This document shows, one piece after another, positions 18,370 to 26,694 of a stretch of DNA of 64,000 nucleotides. Source of the stretch: Saprospiraceae bacterium UBA3362 (GTDB lineage: Bacteria > Bacteroidota > Bacteroidia > Chitinophagales > Saprospiraceae); assembly GCA_002360455.1 (NCBI GenBank), contig DEQQ01000098.1:1-64000 (forward strand), written 5' to 3'. A program made the position numbers and the translations under genes. Under the pieces are notes generated by a model. That model made no database searches, was not told the origin of the DNA, and worked only from the letters and a program-made list of their open reading frames with translations. Every line of letters begins with the position of its first letter. The stretch's first letter is position 1.

Positions 18370-20133
18370 GTGAAAGAAACATTTTATAAGGCTACAAAAA
18401 AAAGAAAAATAAGAAGGGTCATTTTGTTTCTTTCAGGGATAAGTTTCTTCATTTTCCAATGCCATAAAAGTGAGGACAATTCCGGTTATGTAGATGTCAA
18501 AGATCCTCCATTCAAAAAAATCCAGGCTACAGTGATTGGGCAGGTGTTTGATGAGTATTCAAAGCCAATACCTGAGGCAATCGTTCAGTTGGGAGATCAG
18601 ACCACGACCAGTGATTTGCATGGAGTTTATACATTTAAAAGTATAATAGCCCCTCAGGATAACAGTGTAATTACCGTCAAGAAAGAAGGGTTTTTTCCTC
18701 AGGTTTATTTTGCACCTCTCTTTTCCGGAGATATAAGTTACAGTTCAGCAATGATGAGAAGGAAGGCAATAGCTGTAAAATTTTCTCCAAGCCAAGGTAT
18801 AAATTATAATTTTTTTGAACAGCTTAAGTTCCAAATTCTTCCCAACTCATTATTAAATTCCAAAAAGGAAATAGAAAAAGGAACAGTATCTCTCGATGCC
18901 ACTCTATACAGAGCAAAGCTTAATGATCAATATCTTAGTCAGTTGCCGGCATTGGCAAAGCAGAAAGATGGCAGTTACAAAATGTTAGAATTTTTTGCGG
19001 TTACCCAACTTGAATTTTTAAATGAAATGATTGAACAGGTCTATCCGATTTCTTATATTCCTATAGAAGTCAGTATGCCAAGATTGGATCTACAAGATCA
19101 ATCAATGAGAACTTATTTTTTTGATCAAGATGAAAAAATTTGGGTGGAAGACAGCATTGTCACAGTTGAAAATGGTAAATATAAAACGGTAATAAAAAAT
19201 TGGAATAGATTTGCTATTGCTATTCCACACAGCTACTGCGCTGTCGATGGAAAAGTAAGCTGGAATAATCATTCGGCGGAGTGGATCAATGTAGAATTGG
19301 AAAGCAACATAGGTTTAGTCAGGCAAATAAAGTCTTCGTATAAGGGCTTGTACCGATTGCTTGTGCCAAAATCAATTCCTTCAAAACTATTTTATAACGA
19401 TGCATGCAACCAACAAAGACAGTTTGTCCAGATTAATCCTACAACAACAGATCACTTGAGTCAAAACATCGAGATTGACAATACGCAATATTTTTCACAA
19501 TTGAAGGGAACTATTACCAATTGCATAGGGGCCGAAATAGAAGACGGTTATTTGCTTATACAATATCCGCAAGGGAGTACAACTCTATTGCCTATTGCTC
19601 AGGCTTCCTATTTCGAAACTTCATTATATCCATGCAGTGAGCAAAAAATACAACTCATAGCATACGATATTCAAAACCGAGAATTCAGTGTTCCACAGTT
19701 TATTGATCCCACATACAATGGCAATCAATTTATTCAAACTTGCAGAAACCAAGTTACAGGGTTTGGGAGATTTAAGCTTGATGAACAGACAAATCATTCT
19801 TTTACAAAATGCACTTTACAGTCTTTTCCTCAATCTGCAACTCTATTACAATCTTATCAAATAGAATGGGAATCGGCTACAGGAATGGAGCTATATTTAT
19901 TACAACAGAACAGTACCCCAAATCAAGATAAATTTTGGGTATTGATTTCGACAAATGTTGCTGCTAACCAATATGAGTTTCCGCAAATTATTCCTGAGCC
20001 CGAGGTGTTGGAGATCCAAGAAAATGGAGTTTCTTTTGTGGAACTTTTTATTCAAGGAGTAAGAGTGAAACACAAACCCACTCAAAAACTTTATTCTAAT
20101 GCAAGTTTATACATCAAAGCAATAAAAAAGTAA
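18370..20133 (+). CDS. Surface or periplasmic lipoprotein with CarboxypepD_reg-like domain (cassette 1)
   Basis: 587 residues from a GTG start. A basic N-terminus and a hydrophobic stretch end in FFIFQCHK, a loose lipobox. Residues about 55-110 form a carboxypeptidase-regulatory-like beta sandwich (VIGQVFDEYSKPIPEAIVQL, TTTSDLHGVYTFKS). The rest is beta-rich with several paired cysteines and no catalytic motif. The lipoprotein of the second cassette (26695) has the same order and similar motifs. It lies 5 bases before the sigma gene, so they are one operon. A role as sensor or adhesin is inferred. Confidence 0.82.
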   Translation: MKETFYKATKKRKIRRVILFLSGISFFIFQCHKSEDNSGYVDVKDPPFKKIQATVIGQVFDEYSKPIPEAIVQLGDQTTTSDLHGVYTFKSIIAPQDNSVITVKKEGFFPQVYFAPLFSGDISYSSAMMRRKAIAVKFSPSQGINYNFFEQLKFQILPNSLLNSKKEIEKGTVSLDATLYRAKLNDQYLSQLPALAKQKDGSYKMLEFFAVTQLEFLNEMIEQVYPISYIPIEVSMPRLDLQDQSMRTYFFDQDEKIWVEDSIVTVENGKYKTVIKNWNRFAIAIPHSYCAVDGKVSWNNHSAEWINVELESNIGLVRQIKSSYKGLYRLLVPKSIPSKLFYNDACNQQRQFVQINPTTTDHLSQNIEIDNTQYFSQLKGTITNCIGAEIEDGYLLIQYPQGSTTLLPIAQASYFETSLYPCSEQKIQLIAYDIQNREFSVPQFIDPTYNGNQFIQTCRNQVTGFGRFKLDEQTNHSFTKCTLQSFPQSATLLQSYQIEWESATGMELYLLQQNSTPNQDKFWVLISTNVAANQYEFPQIIPEPEVLEIQENGVSFVELFIQGVRVKHKPTQKLYSNASLYIKAIKK

Positions 20134-20138
20134 ATTCA

Positions 20139-20705
20139 TTGGAGCTCAATAAAGAAATCTTACAGTTAATCAATGATTGCAGATCTCATCTTGAGGCTGC
20201 GCAAAAAAAACTGTTTATTATTTTAGCTCCAAAGATAAAAACACTTTGTGTTAGATATTCCAGGACAGATGAAGATGCAAAGGATGATTTCCAAGATTGT
20301 ATGATTAAGATTTTTAGTCATTTGAATGATTTTGATGCACAGCGCGGTGAGTTTTTTGCTTGGGCATATCAAGTGGGTAGAAATACAATTTGTTCAAAAC
20401 TGCGGAAGCAAAAAATAAAATGGGATGAACTAAAATCGGAGCATATTTCGGATCAAATTTCTGAGGCTGGAATTGATCGGCAGTTGGAAACCGAAGAAAT
20501 GTTGTCTTTAATACAACAGATGCCTGTTGGTTATAAAGCTGTTTTGAACCTCTATGTTTTTGAAGAGTGTTCTCACAAAGAAATTGGAGAACTTTTGGGC
20601 ATAAACGAATCCACATCAAGATCTCAATTAAACAGAGCCAGAATGTGGCTCAAAGCAAAAATTTCAGAATCTAAACTTGTTTCCTATGAAAAAGCAATTA
20701 TTTGA
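20139..20705 (+). CDS. ECF-type RNA polymerase sigma factor (cassette 1)
   Basis: 188 residues from a TTG start, 5 bases after the lipoprotein stop. Region 2 shows DEDAKDDFQDCMIKIFSHL and FFAWAYQVGRNTICSKLRK. Region 4 shows MPVGYKAVLNLYVFEECSHK and EIGELLGINESTSRSQLNRA, the helix-turn-helix for -35 recognition. It lacks region 3, as ECF factors do. Region 4 closely resembles that of the sigma at 29294. Its 3' end overlaps the next gene by 20 bases, so translation of the likely anti-sigma is coupled. Confidence 0.93.
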   Translation: MELNKEILQLINDCRSHLEAAQKKLFIILAPKIKTLCVRYSRTDEDAKDDFQDCMIKIFSHLNDFDAQRGEFFAWAYQVGRNTICSKLRKQKIKWDELKSEHISDQISEAGIDRQLETEEMLSLIQQMPVGYKAVLNLYVFEECSHKEIGELLGINESTSRSQLNRARMWLKAKISESKLVSYEKAII

Positions 20706-22155
20706 CGATCAACTAAGGAAGAGCTTCGAGGATTTTCAGGTCCCTATGGATTTGGAACAGGATTGGAATGCAATAAAGAATAAATTACCCAAGCAAAAGA
20801 AATCAAATAGGAAGATCCTTCTGTTGTTGCTGTTGTTGCCCGGAGTTGTGGGTTCATTTTTGATATGGAGAATTTATCAACCCAAGAATAATCAGGCTAC
20901 AATTTCAAATATAGATACGAATGAGCAAAAATTCTATCACAATGAAGAGAAAAGCGAAAATGGAATAACACCACCAAAAGACCCGATAAATATGGATGTG
21001 GAACATTTGCAAACTTTAAATACACAAGCTCCATATCATGAAGAAAGAAGAGTTTCAAGCATTGAATTGAACGGTGATTATTCAGCAAATTCAAAACAGC
21101 TTATGAGCCGTAACAAAGCAGTTGTTCAAGAGGATAGTGAAAGAGATAACTCTCTCCATGACAAGAATACCTTATTCAATAATTTTATTCCTAATGGAGC
21201 AAATAGTTTATCAAATCAAAATAATATTGACAAAAATGAAATAAAGTTAGACAATGCTGCAGCGAATGTTACTCTTTTAACGAAGATAGATGTAGAATCA
21301 GATCCAATGCATCAATTCCCAAATTCAGTCGAATCATCCATGCCAATTCTAACTATTAAGCCGAGGTTGCTTGGTTTTAATATGAACGAAGCGACAATTA
21401 ATGATTTAACGAAATTGGAAATCAGAAAAAATAGATTAATGCAGAATCGCATTGTTTTCGAATTAGCCTATGGATTTCTGAATGTCAAAAGATCACAGCC
21501 AAGTGATGAAAAAGCATTGTTAATGGAAAAATATAATAATGGGGTTAAGCCTTTGGATAAAATCCATACAGGGCTTCTTTTTCAATTGGGATCAAAGGCT
21601 TACAATGGATTTGAAACAGGACTTATTTATTCACAATCAAGTTATCTATTTAAGCAGAAATTTATTGATACATCTCGGATTTCTTTCACAGATACTACAG
21701 AGATTATTGAATATGAAGATGGATCAAAGGAGATAAAAGTAGGGAATCATTTTGGTAATAGAATTTGGAATATCAATAGGAATAATATTATCCTTAGGAA
21801 GAGATTGAGCATTCCTGTATATTATACTCAAGCTATAATGGCCTCAAGGAGTTGGAACTTAGATATTAAATGGGGCCTTTTGATAAACGTTCTTGATCAA
21901 TACCAAGGGTCCACTTTTAGAGAATATGAAAGAGACATCAATCTTGTTTCTGCATATCATTATTATAAGAAGATGAGTTGTTCCATTTCTACACAATTGG
22001 GAGCCAATATATTTTACAGTCCGGCACCACATCATAAAATAGGAATCGGATTATTTTATGGGACAGACTTAAGCCCAAGATTTACTCCATCAGCTTCATG
22101 GCAAGAGAAGGAATCTTGGATCATTGGACAGTTAACCTACAAGTATAAAATTTAA
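20686..22155 (+). CDS. Putative anti-sigma: one TM helix, linker and beta-barrel-like C-terminus (cassette 1)
   Basis: About 489 residues from the ATG at 20686; an in-frame TTG nine bases earlier is less likely. Residues 1-40 are a short cytoplasmic-type segment (LRKSFEDFQVPMDLEQDWNA). Then come a basic patch, one TM helix (ILLLLLLLPGVVGSFLIW), a low-complexity Asn/Ser/Glu-rich linker to about residue 245, and a C-terminal domain of alternating strands (RIVFELAYGF, HTGLLFQLGS, WIIGQLTYKYKI) like small outer-membrane barrels. The order after the sigma gene suggests an anti-sigma reaching across the periplasm. This is inference, and no known anti-sigma domain was recognised. Confidence 0.8.
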   Translation: MKKQLFDDQLRKSFEDFQVPMDLEQDWNAIKNKLPKQKKSNRKILLLLLLLPGVVGSFLIWRIYQPKNNQATISNIDTNEQKFYHNEEKSENGITPPKDPINMDVEHLQTLNTQAPYHEERRVSSIELNGDYSANSKQLMSRNKAVVQEDSERDNSLHDKNTLFNNFIPNGANSLSNQNNIDKNEIKLDNAAANVTLLTKIDVESDPMHQFPNSVESSMPILTIKPRLLGFNMNEATINDLTKLEIRKNRLMQNRIVFELAYGFLNVKRSQPSDEKALLMEKYNNGVKPLDKIHTGLLFQLGSKAYNGFETGLIYSQSSYLFKQKFIDTSRISFTDTTEIIEYEDGSKEIKVGNHFGNRIWNINRNNIILRKRLSIPVYYTQAIMASRSWNLDIKWGLLINVLDQYQGSTFREYERDINLVSAYHYYKKMSCSISTQLGANIFYSPAPHHKIGIGLFYGTDLSPRFTPSASWQEKESWIIGQLTYKYKI

Positions 22156-22175
22156 TCATTTATAAAATTTTTTTC

Positions 22176-24911
22176 ATGAAGACATTTACAAAAATCATGT
22201 TCTTGCTCAAAAATGCTCCTTTGTTTATTTTATTTTTATTTGAGGTAGAGCTGATGTTTGGTCAGTGCCAAGACAATGAGGCTCCCAATCTAGAATTGAA
22301 TTACAACCTTGAAATTGCAATGCGAGGCTCAAGTATTGAATTGGATGTAAAAGATTTTGTTGTGGCGGTTTCAGACGACTGTTCAAGAGAGCAGGATATT
22401 CAATTAAGTTTTCGTCCAGATTCTCTACAAAAAAAGCAATTGTTTAGTTTCAATCAGAACCCAACAATTTATCCTGTAATTATTTTTGCAAAGGATTTGT
22501 CCGGTAAAATTACCGCTCGAACATCATTATTGAAGTTGAAGGCTTGCTCTAATAGTTTAGTTTGTAATGACCAGACCTACATTGCTATTGTAGAAGGTTT
22601 TCCTCTGACATTGACAGAAGATTTATTCTTGGAAGGAGAATACTGTAAAAATGGACAGTTCAGTTTTTATTATTCTGTAAATGGAAATAATTTTACGCAA
22701 ATAACTCAATTTGATGAAAATCTTCCCAAAGTTTTTACATTGAAGGTCATTGACAATTTTACTCAGAATTCATGTTGGGGGACCGTTTATTTAACCGTTA
22801 TTGATTGCAGTTCATTATCAAAACTTTTGGTAGCTCCCGGCAGTAATAGAAAGGCTACTTGCTTTGCCAATATTGAACCTGAGAAAATTGGATTTCCAAT
22901 TAAAAATACGAATACAGTAACAAAAGTTAGTCCAAAACATTATCACCTAAACGATGGAGGCAATCTGTATCCATTGAGATATTCTGATAGATTGGTTAGT
23001 AAATCTTGCTCGGATCCTCAACCTGTAAATCAAATAGAGAGAACTTGGATTCTTGCAGAACAGTCCTGTGGTGTATCAATAAAAGAATATATTGATCTTG
23101 AAGATTCATTTAACGAAACAGAAATAAGATCTGTTTTATTAAGAGATAAAACGATCAATACAAATAAATTATTTAGCAATATTGATTCTTCTGATTTTAA
23201 ATTGACTGCCAAAGATATTGAGCCAATCCAAAATCAGTGTTGGAATATTGGATACGCTTACTCAGATTGGGTGACTATCAATGATACCTCGTCATGTGCC
23301 GGAAAATATTATAAGATTACCAGAACATGGTCTATTTTAAATTGGTGTACCAACCAAATATTTAATCATGTTCAAACTATATATTTATTTGGTACTGACA
23401 AAGATCTTGTTGGTCCCACAATGGTTTGCGAGGCCGAACTGACAGCTGTTATTGCCCCCAATCAATCTTTAATTCAAATTTGGGCTGCAGATATAGCGCC
23501 AAATTCTAGTGATAATTGTGGTGTTATTCGATTTTCGTTTGATCCAGCAGGCAAAGAACCTTATCGAGTTTTTACAAGACAAGATGCAGGAAAAACTTTT
23601 AATGTTGTAATTTATGGAACCGATTTGGCTGGGAATCAAAATCAATGTTGGAGCACCATTAAAATAGTAGGGAATTTTGCTAACCATACAAAAAATTTAA
23701 TTTCAGGAAGATTTTTACATGCACTCAACTCAAAACTATTGAATAATCCACTTCCTAATTTATCTTTTAAAGTCACTGATTTGCAAAACACTGAGATTAG
23801 TAATTCAATTTGTGCATCTGTTGGTTCGAGTTTTGTACTTTGTGTAGACTCTAGTGCGGTTCTTTCTCAATTCAAACTTGAACCTAGTGCTGATTTATCC
23901 TTTTACGGTAATGTAACAGCATTTGATATGGTTCAAATATTCAAATATTTATTTAATGTAATTTCTTTCAATAATTATCAGAAGATAGCGGCCGATGTAG
24001 ATTGTAGCTCTAGTATAAATATTTTGGATATATTACAGATCAGGAGACATATTTTGGGCATAAGGAATATGGATTGCGATCGAGCTGAGTTTTATTCGGC
24101 TGATGTTAATAACCCAATTGAAATTAAATCAATGAATTTTTTCCCAGATACTAGTATTGATATTGTTCCATTGAGGAAGGGAGATGTAAGTTTTGGAGCA
24201 TTTAATTTTAAATCTGATGATGAGAATGATTTTCGAGGCTCACCTATAGAGATTGTTTGTGAAAATAAATTGGTGCAAAAAGGTGAAGTAATAGATATAT
24301 GGTTGTCTGTACGACAAAGTGCAGAATTTTATGGTATTCAATTATCAGGAAATTCCCCGGCTGAAAATTTCACAGTATTAGATATTAGCTCTCCTCTTCT
24401 TTCATTATCTATCAATAATGATTTTGTAATATCTCAGAACGATTGGAGGGTTTTAATGATTAATTCTGATGTGAGCCCAATTCCGGTTATTAATAATTTC
24501 TTGAAAATTACGATCAAAGCTAACCGTACCGCTAGAGTAAATGAAATTTTTAATTTGGATAATGCACCTTTGGAGGTATTGTTTATAACAGATGATTATA
24601 AATTAGCACATGCCACGTTAGAATATCGTTTTCCAACCAAATCTGATGATATTAAGTCTATAGATCAAATCCAACTATACCCTAATCCATCAAGCTCAAG
24701 GTTTGTGGTAGAAGTGCCTCAATCGTTGCAAGAGAATTTTGAGATAAAGATTTCTGATATGTCAGGTAAAATTATATATCAAAATAACTTTAAACACAGA
24801 AACATTGTCGAAATCTATCCATCTAATATTCCGAATGATGGAATTTATTTCTTAAACTTCTCAAGTGCAAACGCAAAACAAACTGTAAAGTTGATCAAAT
24901 TAAATGAATAA
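22176..24911 (+). CDS. T9SS-secreted protein with dockerin-like repeats
   Basis: 911 residues. The signal peptide is cut before Gln (LMFGQCQDN). The N-terminal two thirds holds Cys-rich beta domains with CWGTVYLTVIDC and NCGVIRFSFDP, like HYR/Ig modules of Bacteroidota adhesins. At about 575-630 a dockerin type I-like pair appears (YGNVTAFDMVQIFKYLF and ADVDCSSSINILDILQIRRH), with Asp/Asn calcium loops. The last 90 residues are a T9SS type A sorting domain (IQLYPNPSSSRF, ISDMSGKIIY, DGIYFLNF). It starts 20 bases after the barrel-like gene and ends the cassette at a strong terminator, so it may be the effector or surface cargo of that system. Confidence 0.9.
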   Translation: MKTFTKIMFLLKNAPLFILFLFEVELMFGQCQDNEAPNLELNYNLEIAMRGSSIELDVKDFVVAVSDDCSREQDIQLSFRPDSLQKKQLFSFNQNPTIYPVIIFAKDLSGKITARTSLLKLKACSNSLVCNDQTYIAIVEGFPLTLTEDLFLEGEYCKNGQFSFYYSVNGNNFTQITQFDENLPKVFTLKVIDNFTQNSCWGTVYLTVIDCSSLSKLLVAPGSNRKATCFANIEPEKIGFPIKNTNTVTKVSPKHYHLNDGGNLYPLRYSDRLVSKSCSDPQPVNQIERTWILAEQSCGVSIKEYIDLEDSFNETEIRSVLLRDKTINTNKLFSNIDSSDFKLTAKDIEPIQNQCWNIGYAYSDWVTINDTSSCAGKYYKITRTWSILNWCTNQIFNHVQTIYLFGTDKDLVGPTMVCEAELTAVIAPNQSLIQIWAADIAPNSSDNCGVIRFSFDPAGKEPYRVFTRQDAGKTFNVVIYGTDLAGNQNQCWSTIKIVGNFANHTKNLISGRFLHALNSKLLNNPLPNLSFKVTDLQNTEISNSICASVGSSFVLCVDSSAVLSQFKLEPSADLSFYGNVTAFDMVQIFKYLFNVISFNNYQKIAADVDCSSSINILDILQIRRHILGIRNMDCDRAEFYSADVNNPIEIKSMNFFPDTSIDIVPLRKGDVSFGAFNFKSDDENDFRGSPIEIVCENKLVQKGEVIDIWLSVRQSAEFYGIQLSGNSPAENFTVLDISSPLLSLSINNDFVISQNDWRVLMINSDVSPIPVINNFLKITIKANRTARVNEIFNLDNAPLEVLFITDDYKLAHATLEYRFPTKSDDIKSIDQIQLYPNPSSSRFVVEVPQSLQENFEIKISDMSGKIIYQNNFKHRNIVEIYPSNIPNDGIYFLNFSSANAKQTVKLIKLNE

Positions 24912-24955
24912 GAGATTGTTGAAATCTCTAGTGTAAGATTGAGCATTTATTGAGC

Positions 24956-24997
24956 AGCGGGGTTTTTCATCAGAGATGAAATTCCCCGCTTTTTTTA
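24956..24997 (+). terminator. Rho-independent terminator after cassette 1
   Basis: AGCGGGG (24956-24962) pairs with CCCCGCT (24984-24990), with an inner TTTCATC/GATGAAA stem, followed by seven T. It ends the 18.4-24.9 kb transcript; the T-run overlaps the stop codon of the opposing xth gene. Confidence 0.92.
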
Positions 24998-25762
24998 CAG
25001 ATCGTATTGTCCTTCTATGGGACAATGATCAGAAAACCTGATATCTCTGTGGTGGATATAATTTATAACTTTATCTTTCAAGTTGGGAGTAATAGACTGA
25101 TAATCGATTCTCCAACCCTTATTTTTTTCCCATGAAGCAGCTCGATAGCTCCACCAACTGAATTCTCGATCATTGGGTTTTACAACTCGGTACGCATCAA
25201 TAAACAAATCTGTAAACCAATCATCCAACCATTTCCTTTCCTCTGGTCTGAATCCACTTGGATTGTCTTTTCTGGTTGGATTATGTATATCAAGATCCAA
25301 ATGAACGATATTGTAATCTCCAATCACAATCAAGTTTTTTTTCTGATTTATTTTTTGTTTAAAATAAGGTAAAAGATCTTTTAGAAATTGCATTTTAAAT
25401 TCATGTCGTTCATCTCCGGACGTGCCTGATGGGAAGTAAGCATTGATGACAGAGAACTGTTCAAAATCTGCACATAATATACGACCTTCTTGATCATATT
25501 TTTGGAGGCCGCATCCTTCTTCTATTTTTTTAGGTTTTTCCTTACTCAATATTAGCAATCCGCTGTATCCTTTTTTTTCTGCACAAGTCCATGCGGCATG
25601 ATATCCTTGAGAAAGAAATAGGTTAGGATCGGCCATACTTGCATCCATTTTGGTTTCTTGAATACCAATGATGTCAAAAGGATTTTTCGATATCCAATCA
25701 TTGAATCCTTTATTGACTGCTGCCCTAAGTCCGTTGGCGTTAAGAGATACAATTGATTTCAT
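24995..25762 (-). CDS. xth: Exodeoxyribonuclease III (AP endonuclease)
   Basis: DNA repair enzyme that cuts at abasic sites and removes 3' blocks. It starts at KSIVSLNANGLRAAV, with the metal ligand in IGIQETKMD, the catalytic GDYNIVHLDLDIHNP, the SWWSYR motif, and WRIDYQ...FSDHCPIEGQYDL at the end. The start is the ATG at 25762 (255 residues). A longer open frame up to 25969 only adds a hydrophobic, AT-derived stretch, and the -7 box at 25792-25799 lies inside it. Confidence 0.95.
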   Translation of the reverse strand: MKSIVSLNANGLRAAVNKGFNDWISKNPFDIIGIQETKMDASMADPNLFLSQGYHAAWTCAEKKGYSGLLILSKEKPKKIEEGCGLQKYDQEGRILCADFEQFSVINAYFPSGTSGDERHEFKMQFLKDLLPYFKQKINQKKNLIVIGDYNIVHLDLDIHNPTRKDNPSGFRPEERKWLDDWFTDLFIDAYRVVKPNDREFSWWSYRAASWEKNKGWRIDYQSITPNLKDKVINYIHHRDIRFSDHCPIEGQYDL

Positions 25763-25780
25763 CTTCTTGTAATTTCTTGA

Positions 25781-25804
25781 CAAGGTAGCTACAAAATTAC
25801 CTTG
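25781..25804 (-). promoter_or_regulatory. -7 box of xth within an inverted repeat
   Basis: CAAGGTA (25781-25787), 10 bases, then TACCTTG (25798-25804) form a perfect inverted repeat. It overlaps the minus-strand -7 box TAATTTTG (25799-25792), about 30 bases before the xth ATG. This could be an operator of a DNA-damage or other regulator (inference). Confidence 0.5.
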
Positions 25805-26694
25805 ATTGGATAGACAAAGTGATTTTACATTATTATATAATGATAAATAATTAAAAATCAATATAAAATAAATTATGAAATAAAAAATATTTATTAAAAT
25901 GGTAACAAAAAAGGTTTTGGAGACACTTATGAATAGAAACGCGGGCAACGGCTTCGTGATTCTTGACATAAAAGTTTAATTTACCGAATTGTTTTTATTT
26001 GAAGCCTTTTTGGCATCATGAGTGTTTTTTGGTGATTTACTATTGTATTTTTTTGATCTCCTTAATAGAGTCTAAGGAAACCCACTACTTTCATTATAAC
26101 GCTAGTCGATATAAGCTCTGGTTTTCACCTAAAAAATCATTCGAGAGCCCTTTTTTACAAAGAATTTTTATTGAATTGTGTCTTTGTAAGAAAGGGCCTT
26201 TTTATTTTTGCATCTACACTATAATCTAATATTTGTACCGGTTTGAACCCTAGATTAATTATGGCAACACATTTTAATTTCCTCAAAATAATTTAGTTCT
26301 TTTTTCCTAAACCATGTAAAATAAATTATCCTAAATACTAAATCAAGCGAACCAAATTGCTTTTTACTACCATATAATATGTTGTTTAATTCTTGATCGA
26401 AATTCTTTGTCAATTGAGTCAAATGCCTTCGGATTTCAAAGCGACTTCAGTAGTATCGATTAAGCTATGCTAAACAATTGAACAGATAGAATCAGATTCA
26501 TCGATAATTGCTCGTACAAATTCTTTTGAGGAGCAAGCTACTTTGGAAATCATTTGAGTACAGATTTCTGATTTTTTGGATTTGGAAATGAGGTTTTTTT
26601 TATTGTTCATGCAGCAGATTCTAAGATTTTATTATCTTGTTATTGTTTATGGCCTTAAACACATTGTTTAACAGTCTTCAATTTATTGTAAATC
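25805..26694. other. 0.9 kb gene-free region between xth and cassette 2
   Basis: AT-rich. The only open frame of note (25999-26229, 76 codons) has no homology signals and runs through the terminator hairpin, so I do not call it. The notable object is the hairpin at 26147-26209. The promoter of cassette 2 must lie at the right end, but no TAnnTTTG box is visible. Confidence 0.55.
26147..26209 (+). terminator. Strong orphan hairpin terminator
   Basis: 17-bp stem: GCCCTTTTTTACAAAGA (26147-26163) pairs with TCTTTGTAAGAAAGGGC (26181-26197), one G-U, with a 17-base loop, then CTTTTTATTTTT. No plus-strand gene lies within 1.2 kb upstream; cassette 1 already ends in its own terminator. It may end a small RNA or a decayed gene. 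Confidence 0.72.

Noticed and set aside
25763..25969. N-terminal extension of xth
   Set aside because: AT-derived hydrophobic codons containing the -7 box; orthologues begin at KSIVSLNANGLRAAV.
25999..26229. 76-codon open frame in the gene-free region
   Set aside because: Runs through the orphan terminator hairpin and has no family or signal features.
26236..26260. Possible tRNA T-loop (GGTTTGAACCC)
   Set aside because: No acceptor, D or anticodon arms can be paired around it.
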